A DNA stretch of 64,000 nucleotides from Oikopleura dioica (GCA_907165135.1 OU015567.1:10111001-10175000); one strand, 5' to 3'. Counted from the stretch's first letter, positions 1-10,916 are shown. Notes: generated by a model not told the origin, from the sequence alone. Program-made: numbers and translations.

Positions 1-646
<646 letters not shown>

Positions 647-859
647 ACAAAAGTCTAGTCAGACCTCTAGTCGCGTCCACGTGATTAACAGTGGACACTG
701 ACAGTAGTAATACAATTATTTATTCCTGATTCATTCGATTTCTCGTTGATTTATCCAACTTCCCGATTTGAAAATATTCTGTTCTTCAAAAAAGCTTTCA
801 GCAAAAAAAGATGTTCCGATATTTTTCTAAGCAAAAAAAGTTGAGAGTTGAATCTTAGA

Positions 860-2439
860 ATGACCGACAACGTGGACGACTTTTTTAACCGAAAGGAAAA
901 AAAGAGAACGAAGAAGACGAAAAAGACGAAAGTCGTCACCGCAGAGGATATATTTAAGGGTGAAGAGTTGGGACGCGACGAGAAATCTAAAAACTCTAAC
1001 GCGCATAATGTAAGTAACATTTGTCACTTCAGGAAACACTACTGAAGAAAATACAACATCTGGTCTTAAGGAAGAGAAAGAGGATGAGTGGATTGAGGCC
1101 GCCGGGGAGCAGGAGTTCGTCTTTGACTCTGTCGGTGGGATGAAACGACTCGAGCTGGAAGAAAGAGTAAGCATGCGCGTCATACGTAAAAGTTTATTTA
1201 ATGCTTGAAGTTATTAAGATTCTTATTAATCTTTCAACCCCATTTACACCTTTTTTAGCAGCCTAGCGAGGAGGTAAGGCGTCGTAGTTACAGTCAATTA
1301 TCTGTCAATTACGAGTCAACAAGACAAAATCAATTTGATTCCTCATTTATCAAGCTTTATTTAATTACATTTAGTGCATGCTCTCGATTTCTCATTTATC
1401 CATGAATTATTTTTTTCCACGGAGTTACTTATTCTATTTTATAAACTGTTACAGTATAATCCAATTCCGGGAGAATACATACTTCATTCCTTACAGATTT
1501 CTGTCGCAACACTTTCGATTCCATCAAAGTAATGCTTCAAAATCGATATCTGTTACGACGTTAATATAAAAACGAATAGTAAATGGGTAACTACGTGACA
1601 CTATTTTACCCCGCCGTCGTGAATCCCAGCTTATTTTAAATCCATTCAGGGGCCACAGTCAGAAGGAGAAGGGGAGAGATCGGACGATGAAAACGCCGAG
1701 AGCGGCTGGAAAACTACTGGAAACGAAGTGCAGTCGAACAACGTTGGACTCCCCGGAGACAACAAGGACAACGCGGATGAAGAAGCAGACTCGAATGAGG
1801 AAAAAGCGAGTCCGGTATGAATCTTTATCGCTATTAGACACTCTAATTGTTTTTCTGCTCCTTATCGTGCGCGGCAGTCTTGCTTCTCACGCGTCGCGAA
1901 TTCACTCGCTTTCTTTCAGGCTGAATCTAGCGCCAACCAGCCGAAGAAATACGTTCCTCCCTCGCAAAGACAAGCCGCTCCTGTCAGCCGTGGACCACCC
2001 GCGTAAGTTAAAAACAAACCTTTTTCTAATAACGACGCATACGTTCATCTGAAGAAATTGAGAGTTTTTCAATTTGAGTCAAGTCTACTCGCTTCCATCT
2101 TTAATTCATGGACCATGAACTTTATTTCTTCCTAATAGAGCTTCTAGCCAAAGCTCGATAAGTAACACTAACCTGATATTCAGCTCTGGCTTCCCCGGTC
2201 GGAGGAACAGAGATATCAACGTTGATTCCGTGGCTGAGTTCCCTACTCTTGGTGCTTCTGTAGAAACGGTCAGTCAGATTTTCCTTTGAAATCAAGGAAG
2301 AGAACGTTTAAAATTTCAGACGCCCGAAGGTTTCGAACAAGTGAACATGAGAAAAGGCGGCGCCGCCTGGTCGAGTGGCGGAGGATCTCAGAACTCCTCA
2401 ACGGGAATCCAAAACCGTTTCCAACTTTTCCAAAACTAA
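860..2439 (+). CDS. CDV3: CDV3-like protein
   Basis: Six-exon gene: 860-1009, 1071-1166, 1650-1814, 1920-2002, 2184-2268 and 2320-2439, giving about 232 aa (human CDV3 is about 258). The start gives MTDNVDDFFNRKEKK, matching the CDV3 N-terminus of an acidic DNFF-type motif followed by a Lys-rich run. EDEW follows, then an acidic low-complexity middle, KKYVPPSQRQ (CDV3 has a YRPP motif) and AEFPTLGASVE (CDV3 FPSL motif). CDV3 is a conserved, mostly disordered protein of uncertain function. The first intron is read as ending at 1070 because an earlier acceptor breaks the frame before EDEW. An AG lies one base before the ATG (gaatcttag), a possible trans-splice acceptor. The intron 2269-2319 carries the dispersed GAAATCAAGGAAGAGAACG repeat. 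Confidence 0.82.
2287..2309 (+). repeat. Dispersed repeat A, copy 1 (inside CDV3 intron)
   Basis: TGAAATCAAGGAAGAGAACG followed by TTT. It makes up most of the 51-bp intron 2269-2319. Other copies are at 22363, 31069, 40967 and 41057. Confidence 0.8.
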
Positions 2440-2879
2440 CAGCTGCCCCGTTCCAGAGTTTGTTTTTGGAAAGGTATTACTAGCGAAAAGTTATTCATAG
2501 AAAGTCTACCGTGTCTACCTACCATCAGTCTGATCAAAAGTCAAAAATCTCTCGCGGTCTATTCTTAAACAAACGTTGTCGTAAAAAACATATTATATAT
2601 AATTTTTTTTCATTTCTCGTATTCTGACAAATGATGATCCGCACGTTTATTTATTACTATCTGCCAATATAAGATTATCGCAGTCCAATCGGGTTGGGAT
2701 GATTCTTTCATTCATTGTAACCTGTTACTTCTCAAATTATAGTTCACTCGTCGCCTCGGGGGGAATCAAAACCTCCTCGAGGCGCTAATTACAAGTCAAT
2801 TTGCCCCAATTAGCCCCATACTAACAACCATCAATCGTACCCTTAAATTCTACCAATTTGTGCTGCTTTCCCTTGTCGG
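2440..2879. other. Intergenic, no gene seen
   Basis: A+T-rich spacer downstream of CDV3. No open frame with plausible splice structure was found and no clear canonical polyadenylation signal stands out close to the stop codon. Confidence 0.5.
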
Positions 2880-2915
2880 CCAATAAGAAGTCGCCTTTCG
2901 CGCGAATCTTATTGG
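2880..2915. promoter_or_regulatory. Inverted CCAAT pair around an E2F-like site
   Basis: CCAATAAGA (2880-2888) and its exact reverse complement TCTTATTGG (2907-2915) flank TTTCGCGCGAA (2896-2906), which matches the E2F consensus TTTCGCGC and has a palindromic core. It lies about 370 bp upstream of the ATG at 3287. Paired CCAAT boxes with an E2F site are typical of cell-cycle promoters; regulation of the next gene is inference. Confidence 0.45.
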
Positions 2916-3286
2916 CTCTTTTTTTAAAGGCTTTCTTTCTCTTTGTAAATCAGTCTTTTGATACAGTTAGTGTTGTCCTTTTTTATATAATTAATTTTTA
3001 AAAGCTAATTATCCCGTCATACTATTATGTATTAACTGTGCCGAATTTTGTTAAAAAACAGCTAACCTTACTTTTTCAAAAACCCGGCGGCCCAAAAACG
3101 ACCATCTAAGAATAAAAACGTTTCATCGCGAAATCGTTTGAACGGAACACAAAATGAAAAAGTCACAAGCGTTACTGTAGCTAACTGTTCAAAATTGACA
3201 GCATGTAATTTTAAGACAATTGACTTGCGGACGCTGCTTTTGAAGAGAAAATACAAAAAACAGATACACAAAAGAATTAAGGACGC

Positions 3287-4249
3287 ATGTCAAGCTATGA
3301 CCAGCGCAATGTAAGTTGGACTTAACCCAGTAGGCCCCCTTAATACTTTCCGCTGTTAGCAATACGAGGGACAATACCTGATTCAAAACTCGGCTCCTTC
3401 CGCCCGTTCCAAAGCGAAGCCGATCGCCGTCCCAATCGTCTCTGTCCGCAAAACTGACAATGTAAGTCAACACTGTAACTGAAAACTAGTGGATCCCCAC
3501 GGAGGGGGTTACGCGACCCTTACGATCAGACTTCCCGAACTAGATTTCTATTTTTGATCGACCGACTAGTCGTACGAACTTGACCGAAAGTCGCAGAGAC
3601 GAGTTCATAAGTTCAGACGGTTTAATCAGCAATTTTAGTAGATAATTTTCTTAGAATTTTAATAATTGATGTGGTCTCTAGAATACAATCGGGAATGGAT
3701 TTTATTTATCGTTCCCAATAAAGCAATCATCATTGCTGAACACTGTCTTTTTCGCAATTCCATGTCCAGAAATGGATATGACGACTGCCAGTTAAATTTT
3801 GTCCAAGGCCTGCCCGTCAAGTACTGCCATGAATCGGGAGATTTACTGATCGGAGATCCTCTTCTTTCAGTTTTACCTGATTCGTTCGTGACTCGCCCGA
3901 CGAGTCCGATCGGCTCATTTCGCAAGAAATCAATCAAGAAAGATCGGAGGCACAAAGATGATAAAAGATTTAAAAACTTTGTAAGTAAAAAGTAACTGGG
4001 GTGGTCTACTTTCCTAATTTTCTATAGAAGAGAAGAAGAAATCTATTCTTCCCCTGGGAAAGATCTTCCTCCAATTTTACGGTAGATATATTTATGGCCG
4101 CGAATCAGAAGAATTATCTGCCAATTAGTCTTCGGAATATCGTCATTTTTCCTTTCCTTTCTTTTTTCTTCCGAGCGTTGGCAGTGACCCAACATCAGCT
4201 TTTTCAGAAGCGCGGCGCTGGACGCACCCGTAAAAAATACACAAAATAG
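3287..4249 (+). CDS. Unidentified basic protein, multi-exon model
   Basis: Exons read as 3287-3310 (MSSYDQRN), 3360-3461, 3544-3619, 3682-3980 and 4028-4249, with an optional intron 4082-4207 that keeps frame. All junctions keep phase with GT-AG ends. Exon 2 (QYEGQYLIQNSAPSARSKAK...) has clear coding character. The later part is Ser/Pro- and Lys/Arg-rich (TRPTSPIGSFRKKSIKKDRR, then KRGAGRTRKKYTK at the C-terminus). No domain, signal peptide or membrane segment is recognised and no family is assigned. The basic tail suggests a nuclear or nucleic-acid-binding protein, which is inference only. The start of exon 4, a hydrophobic IVPNKAIIIAE stretch, is the least certain part and may be partly intronic. 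A CCAAT/E2F-like block lies upstream. Confidence 0.5.
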
Positions 4250-4365
4250 AGATAGGGAGGGAGAAAATTGACTACCTCGGCGATTTTTCGTACATCCGGT
4301 GCTCTGATAATTTGCTGGTAATTGTGTTTTGGGTCGGAGAATTCGGAGTCAGTAATACTGCAATG

Positions 4366-4381
4366 CTGTATTCGAATACAG
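4366..4381. repeat. 16-bp perfect palindrome
   Basis: CTGTATTCGAATACAG reads the same on both strands. It sits just outside the left arm of the inverted repeat at 4391-4499. Confidence 0.5.
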
Positions 4382-4390
4382 AAAGGATCA

Positions 4391-4499
4391 ATGGGAATAT
4401 ACAAAATGGAATCACAGCGCGCCATATTCTCTGATATCGATTTTACGCAATATTAGCTGGGGCTATTACTGTAGTTTTCCCGCCTTTGTATATTCCCAT
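4391..4499. repeat. Small inverted repeat, possible MITE remnant
   Basis: ATGGGAATATACAAA (4391-4405) and its perfect reverse complement (4485-4499) enclose about 80 bp without coding potential. No target-site duplication was recognised. Confidence 0.45.
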
Positions 4500-5015
4500 G
4501 GTTTCATACTCATTCAGTGGCTTTTTTGCTTGTCAAAAAGGGATTGCCCGCGATTATCCCATCTTTCAACCCAGCATGATAGAGCTTTATAACAATATAT
4601 ATACCACGTGTCTTCCCTGATTCCAAAAATCCAAAATTTTCGAAAAAAATATGACTGAATTCTGTTTTTATCCAGAGCTCAAGTTTTCGGCAAATTTCTA
4701 CTATCAGGTACTGTCTACTATGGACACGTATTCATACAGATTTAAAGCCAATTAAAAGCTTTAATCTGTAGACATTGTGCTGTCTATCTAAATGTTCACG
4801 ACATGAGTGTCGAGAGACATTACTGCAGACGGCTACTGCTATGTCCTATGACGAATTTTCATTGAATTTTTTGACCACCAGAGTCAAATAAAAGAGAAAC
4901 AATTCGCGTCCATGAGCTTTTCCAATTTTCGCATACCCTTTGTCTTCAAGGTACACTTTCACAGTCAGATTGAAAATCGACTGTTTCTGACGTAATCTTT
5001 AGCCTAGATCATCGT

Positions 5016-5024
5016 GTCTTGAAG
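5016..5024. repeat. Left target-site duplication of the MULE
   Basis: GTCTTGAAG, identical to 7611-7619 on the other side of the element. Confidence 0.85.
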
Positions 5025-5111
5025 GAGTAGCGTGACACTTGTCCTACACAAGCCGAGAGCGGCGCTACCACACCACTCTTCAGTGAGCTACTAGCCCAAC
5101 CACGAGGCGCC
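5025..5111. repeat. MULE left terminal inverted repeat
   Basis: Begins GAGTAGCGTGACACTTGTCC and runs to GGCGCC. Pairs with 7523-7610. Confidence 0.85.
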
Positions 5112-5266
5112 AACAAGCAACTCCGCTCTTTTTGAATTCACTTCTGAGGAACTAAACCTATCATGCCATGCAAATAATGAGGCGGAAGTCAGAATTTCGA
5201 TTGAGTTTTTTATTTTCAATTTTCAATTTTCAATTTTTTTTTGTAAACAGATAAATAATGGGTAGT

Positions 5267-6985
5267 TTACAGGTCAGGAAGAATAAGAGGAGGAAAGAAC
5301 AGATTGTGAAGTGGATCTCCCAGCTGCAAAGTCAACTTCAAAATATTTTTTTCAACGAAATCTTTTGGCGAATTGAAAATGATAGTTATTATTTGGAAAA
5401 TTCGATCATACTTGATCTTGATTTCTTCTTTTCGAATATTAAACTCTTCATTCTCAACTGCCAAATTATTTCGAAATTTAAAATTGTAGAGATTATCAGT
5501 TGACTTCGCGATAGAATTCGCGCCATGATTAAATAGAGCTTTAAGCTTAGAATTGAGCGACTCTGAGACATTATTCGTAATATTAAATTCTTTTGAGCAG
5601 ATATTTCCGTAATAGTTCCAACCACTGAAAGAATCTCTCTTTACGTAATAAGTCTCAAAGTATTTTATAAACTTATTGAATCCTGGTCGCAATTTTTTAG
5701 AGGAAATGGTTTTAACATGGTCTTTGATAGCAACAAGAAAAACTGGCAGAAATTCAGGGTTCAAGTAAGAAAGACCCTTAAATACAGTAAAAATTTCACG
5801 AACTTCTGGGTTGTCAGCAGGAGCAAACTTAGTGTATTCTTTAAATTTCTTTTTATAATTATTGAAAAGATGAAAGGCACATTGTGTGACAGTTGCATTG
5901 AAATAATCCTCAATAGAAGATTTAAGTGGAGGTTCAAAATCACTGAGAAAGAATGGAATCTCGAGCTCTCGATTGTATCGCATTTGAAACTTGTCTTTTA
6001 TAATACAGAAAAGACGATCATAGCTTTCTTTTGTTCTTTTTTTCATGTATGCGAAAATAACCGGAAACGCTCGGAACTTGTCAGGATCATTTTTACAAGG
6101 CAAGAGAACACTCAGAACATAAAGCTGTAAATAATCGAGTTTTTTTGTTGGTTCCCAAGTTCCATCGCCAAATACAGGGCGAAACTCTGGAAATCCGTAT
6201 TTCTCTCGAGAATTGTTATCTAATAAATCAAGCTCATGTTCCAAAAAAAGTAAAATCAAATCCTCATTTTCAATGTGACAAAACTGGACTTTCACATCCT
6301 TTTTGAGCTCATGATCGTAAATTGGCATTGTTTTTACTTTTTCTGGAACTCGATCTTTTGCGTTTTCTGGAGTTGAGCGATGTATAATCTGGCGCGCAAC
6401 CTGGGCTTGCTTTTTCTCCGAAAAACCGACTTCATTTGCAAGTCTCCAACTGGAAATGCTCTTATTGAGATCATTTCCATCAAAAATTGATTTTGATTGA
6501 TCACGGTGAGAATTCAGTGCCACTTGTTTATTCACTGATTTCATTTTTTGCTGGAGAATAGCAAGGGGCTTCGGATTTTCAGTGCAAGTATGATTATCTA
6601 CAGCTTCAATAACCTCATAATAAGAAAGGTTGAATTTGTCAGAGAATGAAAAATTGAAATCATAAACTGTTCTTTTTACCATTTTTTTTCCAAGTTTATT
6701 TTCTCGCTCGTATTCGTATTTCTTTGATGTGATCAGATTCGGATTCAGGACTTTGATCTTCGCCTGGGCCTTGTATTTCGATTTTCGGCAGGAGAAGACT
6801 GTAGTTGTTGCTGTGTTTGCTCGTTTGTAGGTCATTTTGTATCTCTTTGATTCATCTCCGTACTGGAACCAGAGGGCGATTCCACTTTCTCGGTCACTTT
6901 TCGTCGCTTCTATAATCTCTCCTTTTTCTTGACTTCCTCTGAGTCTCGCAGAGTCAAGTTTTTCTAGTTCTTCCTCAAAATTCAT
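5267..6985 (-). CDS. MULE-type transposase, intact
   Basis: 572-aa uninterrupted frame on the minus strand inside the MULE. The N-terminal part (about residues 25-135) resembles a degenerate FLYWCH-type DNA-binding domain (FSCRKSK ... VDNHTC) with one expected Cys not apparent. The MULE catalytic domain starts near residue 260. FGDGTW supplies the first Asp, FFLSDFEPPLKSSIEDYF the second, CAFHLFNNYKKK the usual Cys/His stretch, and TNNVSESLNSKLK the Glu of the DDE triad. The product would cut and re-insert the element by binding the terminal repeats. Length is within the usual range for animal MULE transposases. The Met at 6985 is the first in the frame. No frameshift or internal stop is seen, so it may be active. 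Family name rests on motif recognition. Confidence 0.85.
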   Translation of the reverse strand: MNFEEELEKLDSARLRGSQEKGEIIEATKSDRESGIALWFQYGDESKRYKMTYKRANTATTTVFSCRKSKYKAQAKIKVLNPNLITSKKYEYERENKLGKKMVKRTVYDFNFSFSDKFNLSYYEVIEAVDNHTCTENPKPLAILQQKMKSVNKQVALNSHRDQSKSIFDGNDLNKSISSWRLANEVGFSEKKQAQVARQIIHRSTPENAKDRVPEKVKTMPIYDHELKKDVKVQFCHIENEDLILLFLEHELDLLDNNSREKYGFPEFRPVFGDGTWEPTKKLDYLQLYVLSVLLPCKNDPDKFRAFPVIFAYMKKRTKESYDRLFCIIKDKFQMRYNRELEIPFFLSDFEPPLKSSIEDYFNATVTQCAFHLFNNYKKKFKEYTKFAPADNPEVREIFTVFKGLSYLNPEFLPVFLVAIKDHVKTISSKKLRPGFNKFIKYFETYYVKRDSFSGWNYYGNICSKEFNITNNVSESLNSKLKALFNHGANSIAKSTDNLYNFKFRNNLAVENEEFNIRKEEIKIKYDRIFQIITIIFNSPKDFVEKNILKLTLQLGDPLHNLFFPPLILPDL

Positions 6986-7250
6986 TTTTTTGAAATGAGC
7001 AAAATGAAAATTTCAGTCCGCTTATATGGTGGTCAAACTGCCAAGCATTCTATTTTTAGACATGAATGTCCCTGTATCGAGCAACAAGAAAGTCGGCAAA
7101 AAAGGTGACAGATCTCACGGTCCATCCGGATGAGTTGTCAATTCGATTGAATTCGCGTCTCCATCTTCACTCGATTTGAAAGTTCAGCTTCGACAAAATC
7201 AATCGCTCCTTCATAATATCAGGGAAAAGTACAAAATCTAATTGCCCCTT

Positions 7251-7419
7251 ACCACGGGGCTTCGCCCCTTAGGTCCTAAAATGCCGGGGTCTAGTCTAGG
7301 GTTACTTAGGGTTACCTTCGGTAACCCTAACTAACCCTAGCCTATCCCCCTCGGGTAAGTTTGTTCCGTCATTTTTGCAGGTGCCCCCTAACCCTAACCT
7401 CAAATTATAGAAAGTACTT
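7251..7419 (+). repeat. Telomere-like module, copy 1 (within the MULE)
   Basis: Starts ACCACGGGGCTTCGCCCC and ends AGAAAGTACTT. Contains TTAGGG-type units (GGGTTACTTAGGGTTACC) facing a reverse-oriented set (GGTAACCCTAACTAACCC). Over 90% identical by eye to 31979-32147. Confidence 0.85.
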
Positions 7420-7522
7420 GAAACTATAAGTTATTGTTTTTTGGAAATAAGTACATCAGAAAGTAAAGCCAAGAAGATTCGGCAAATTTGAGAGATTTGA
7501 AGCGGGCCCGCTTAGCCTCAGT

Positions 7523-7610
7523 GGCGCCCACTTCATAGGGCTAGTAGCTTGCTGAAGAGAAGTGTGGTAGCGCCGCTCTCGGCTTGTGTAGGACAAATGT
7601 CACAGCTCCC
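7523..7610. repeat. MULE right terminal inverted repeat
   Basis: Reverse complement begins GGGAGCTGTGACATTTGTCC. Pairs with 5025-5111. Confidence 0.85.
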
Positions 7611-7619
7611 GTCTTGAAG
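7611..7619. repeat. Right target-site duplication of the MULE
   Basis: GTCTTGAAG, the second copy of the 9-bp duplication. Confidence 0.85.
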
Positions 7620-7783
7620 CCAGTATATAATATCGTATTGACCGAAATTGAAAACTTCGGAAAAAACGTCTCTGTACCCGAACTCGATCTTTTAATTTCC
7701 AGCTCGACTGTTGATTCACAATAGGAAAAAACCTCGTTCATTTACTCGCGACAGCTTTATTTTTTCATGAAAGATTTTCTACA

Positions 7784-10261
7784 ATGAATTATTTTCCACC
7801 TTTTTTCCAGGTTGAATTTCGATAACATTATTGAAGAGAACTAACGGAAGAAATTTAGGACTCACGATTGTCGGGCAGCCCGGGCAATCGCTTTGGATCG
7901 CAATTCAACAATACCTTCGGTGCTCACTCTGCGCCGCCTAATCGCGATATAAGCTCGCCTAGTCGAGCAGACTCTCAGGTAATCATAATTTATATCTATC
8001 AATCGACTACATTCTTCCGATAAAATCCCACTGTCTAAAAGTACAACAAGTTAACGACCCTCAGTAAACCCAGGATAAACCTTAAAAGGTCAGAAAGCCG
8101 CCAAAACAGGCGGAAATATCTCCCAGTAACAAGACATTACGTAACGAATCCCTTGTTATGTCCTTATGAGTGGATAGCGATCCACTGTTGTCATGTTTTT
8201 GAGCCTTCGCTACCTTACAAAATAGCTCGCATTCCAATTGACTTGAAATTTACTCATTAGTAAATATACTCCGATAGTCCTAGAAAATCAAGACGGGAGA
8301 CAGACAAATCCGTAAATAATAGTTGTATATACGAAAACAGAAGAGTAGATAAGTATTTATGTGCGCATTCAGATGAAGGATATTTTCGAAGACATCGCCA
8401 CTGTCGGCACTAACTTCGAGCAACAACTGCGTATAAAATTGGATCAGGATTCGAGAGACATCAACCAGAACTTCAACCAGAATCAACCACAGTCGAACGT
8501 CAGTCAGATGATACCAATGAATGTGAGTTTTAACAAGTCATTTATCAAAAAATTATCTAGTTTTTGGGTAAAAAAATCCGATATTCCTCGTTGATTTCTA
8601 TTGGTTTAATTGAGATTCCATTTGAGTTTCTAGTGAACCCTGAGGTCTGCATAACTGAAATGAACTTGTATCTTACTCTCATTCCCCCTGACGTCAGCAA
8701 GAACAGTCAACCCCCGAACAGAGCAGACAAGACTTTGCCCTGGGTCATTTTTATTGATGTCTCTCCCTTTTTGTCCGTGTTTTCCTCTTTAATTTGGGTT
8801 AAAATTTACATTTGACCACTCTCTCTTTTGGAGCTTTTGGCTCATCATTTGGCGAGCTGATTATATAGCTCAATTGACGATCCGTCGAGGTGTATTGTGC
8901 GAACGTAAGGGGCTTTTTCGGTTTTGGTTAGTTTTCAGCTTTGAGATTTTGTTTTCAAGACGATGTGTATTTAATTCGCGACATTTCTCCGCGACAGAGA
9001 CCGTCTCACTCTCTGCCAGATGCGAGTTCGCGTAAATAAAATAGCGAGCCACCATTCCTTACTAAAAGAACTTTTCGAAAAAACAGAGAAATGACGCGCG
9101 CGTCCGAGAGAAATCGGGTTCGGCGGTCGTCATTCGTAGCCATCAGCGAGAGTCAAAATGAAAATGTAAAAGTGGTCAAGGTCAGGTGACACAGGGCGAA
9201 TGCGTAAAGTCTAGGGTATCTCTCACGTACTGGGCGGAGCTCAGCGGGGGAGCAATTAGTAAACTTAATTAGTAATTGAAGTTTGGTGAGAATTCTAACG
9301 CCTTGTTCTAGAATGCCAGACGCCCGCCTCAGGCGAGTTCGGTCGCTCAATCATTCTCGCCTTCGTCGTGCCCAACTCTTTACATGCCAGTCAAGCAGGA
9401 GATGACTGATGATGAGATCAGACAGATTCAAAAGGACCGACAGAAAAAAGACAATCATAATCTGAGTAAGAAAAGCTTTCATACTCATTTTTTCTATCTC
9501 TCAATTCTAGTTGAACGACGACGACGGTACAACATTAATGATCGAATCAAAGAACTCGGTCAGCTTATTCCTCGCTCTGGCGATCCGTAAGTCGATAACA
9601 ATCAAGCGAATGTCCGAATCCAATTTAGAGAAATGCGATGGAACAAGGGCAATATCCTCAAAGCAGCAGTTGAGCACATCCGAAAGCTGCACACGCGCCA
9701 AGAGCGCCAGGTCCGCTCCGACGATCGAGCAAAGAAAATGGAAGCGATGAACAGACAACTGATGATTCGACTTCAAGAATGCGAAAACGCAATGAGATCA
9801 AATGGACTCGATGTTCCAGATATGCCAGAGCGAGATGAATTCATCGCGCAACTCGGCGGAAATGGTAAGGAGTTAGGATCAAAAAGAATCTATTCCTAAC
9901 TCTATTCCTAGAAACTGGAAATATGCTCGATGATGACTTGGAGAGCGCACCTTCTCCCGGAGACATCATGAGCCTCAACGACGATCTACAGTCGACGCAC
10001 AGTATGCAAAGCCAGAACTTTATGTCCTCGCCTCGTCGCATTGGTGGATCCGAGCCCAAGCCAATGCCCGGCCAGCCCTCAACGCTTCAACAACCGAGCT
10101 CGTTGAATCAGGTTCAAGTCCACAATATCCAACTTGTTTCTTCCTCCACCAGCACCGCCTCGATAATTCATTCTAACAACCTAAATCATAATCACAGCTC
10201 ACAGCCTCATCTCAATATGAATTTGAATGAGCCAGATCCACTCTACGGCATGTTTTATTAA
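7784..10261 (+). CDS. MITF: MITF/TFE-family bHLH-leucine zipper transcription factor
   Basis: Seven exons: 7784-7810, 7859-7978, 8373-8522, 9333-9465, 9511-9586, 9629-9864 and 9912-10261, about 363 aa. Exon 4 carries [19 protein letters not shown], the MiT pre-basic signature. Exons 4-5 give the basic region (HNL, then [13 protein letters not shown]) and helix 1 ([13 protein letters not shown]). Exon 6 gives helix 2 ([19 protein letters not shown]) and a zipper ([14 protein letters not shown]). [19 protein letters not shown] in exon 3 resembles the MITF/TFEB DDVIDDI activation segment. The protein should bind CACGTG or CATGTG sites as a dimer and, in other animals, controls lysosomal or pigment genes. 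The N-terminus (MNYFPPFFQ) lacks the Rag-binding segment of TFEB. Intron 8523-9332 is long and may hide an exon (possible coding near 8697-8744). A polyadenylation signal lies near 10330. Confidence 0.88.
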
Positions 10262-10577
10262 CAACTTGCTTGTTTCGAAGTTTTACAGTGAGCTAACTCG
10301 AGAATGAAAAAACGACAGACAGTGAGAATAAAATAAATTGTTACTGCGTTATACTGTTTGTTTCCTACGTCTGGATCTTACTCATGTTTAACCCTCTGTC
10401 GCAGGGAAATCCAAGAAAACGGTAAACAATCAGTCTATCCGAAATAAAAGAACAATTATCGAAGGTGCCTCGTGTGTGACTTACTCAACTGTAATGTGTG
10501 TTACTGTATTTACCCCAACCTCCAACTATGTATTGCTTCAACGAAATTTTGTTAAATAAACTAAACGGCGATTCTAG

Positions 10578-10916
10578 TTTTCTCATCAAAACGCGTCTTC
10601 CTTTGCGAGCGGAGTCGGCACGCCCGAGTTCGGCTCCCTCTTCAGCCAGTTGCAAGAGCTCATCAACGACCCCAGCCTACAGGATGTCACTGACATGGGC
10701 GGTCAAATGGCAGCCAATCAAAATCGCCAGGCACAGCCCCAGAGCCAGGCGCGACAAGCCCCCGAGCAAGTTCAAAATTACCCGGATCCAGTTCATGATA
10801 TGGACTTTGGTCGACAGGTGGCGTTGTTTTAGGAACTAACCGAAGTTGATCTCGTTGTTTAGGAAAACACAATCTTTCAAGAAGATTTCAACATGGGAGA
10901 TGATATTCAGGAATGA
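10578..10916 (+). CDS. Probable alternative 3' exons of the MITF/TFE gene
   Basis: Two phase-compatible coding exons, 10578-10817 (80 codons) and 10863-10916 (17 codons plus TGA), separated by a 45-bp GT-AG intron. They read ...GTPEFGSLFSQLQELINDP, a Gln-rich stretch, then ENTIFQEDFNMGDDIQE. No start codon in frame was found between 10262 and 10578, so they are probably joined to the upstream gene. An in-phase donor (AATCAG|GTTCAAG) at 10111/10112 within the last MITF exon would splice to them and replace the C-terminus. A separate small gene is the alternative. The acidic end resembles C-terminal ends of MiT proteins only loosely. Confidence 0.5.

Larger units (their letters stand above)
5025..7610. 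mobile_element. Complete Mutator-like (MULE) DNA transposon
   Basis: A 2586-bp element with terminal inverted repeats at 5025-5111 and 7523-7610. The arms share TTGTCCTACACAAGCC, GAGAGCGGCGCTACCACAC and AGCTACTAGCCC with few mismatches. It is flanked by a perfect 9-bp direct repeat, GTCTTGAAG, at 5016-5024 and 7611-7619, the duplication size expected for MULEs. It contains an intact transposase frame on the minus strand (5267-6985). A 169-bp telomere-like module (7251-7419) lies between that frame and the right terminal repeat. Intact coding and perfect duplications suggest a recent and possibly autonomous insertion. It ends 164 bp before the MITF start codon. Confidence 0.92.

Noticed and set aside
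3483-3543. Short frame WIPTEGVTRPLRSDF as an extra exon of the unidentified gene
   Set aside because: It would require a 28-bp intron upstream and runs into a stop codon; treated as intron sequence.
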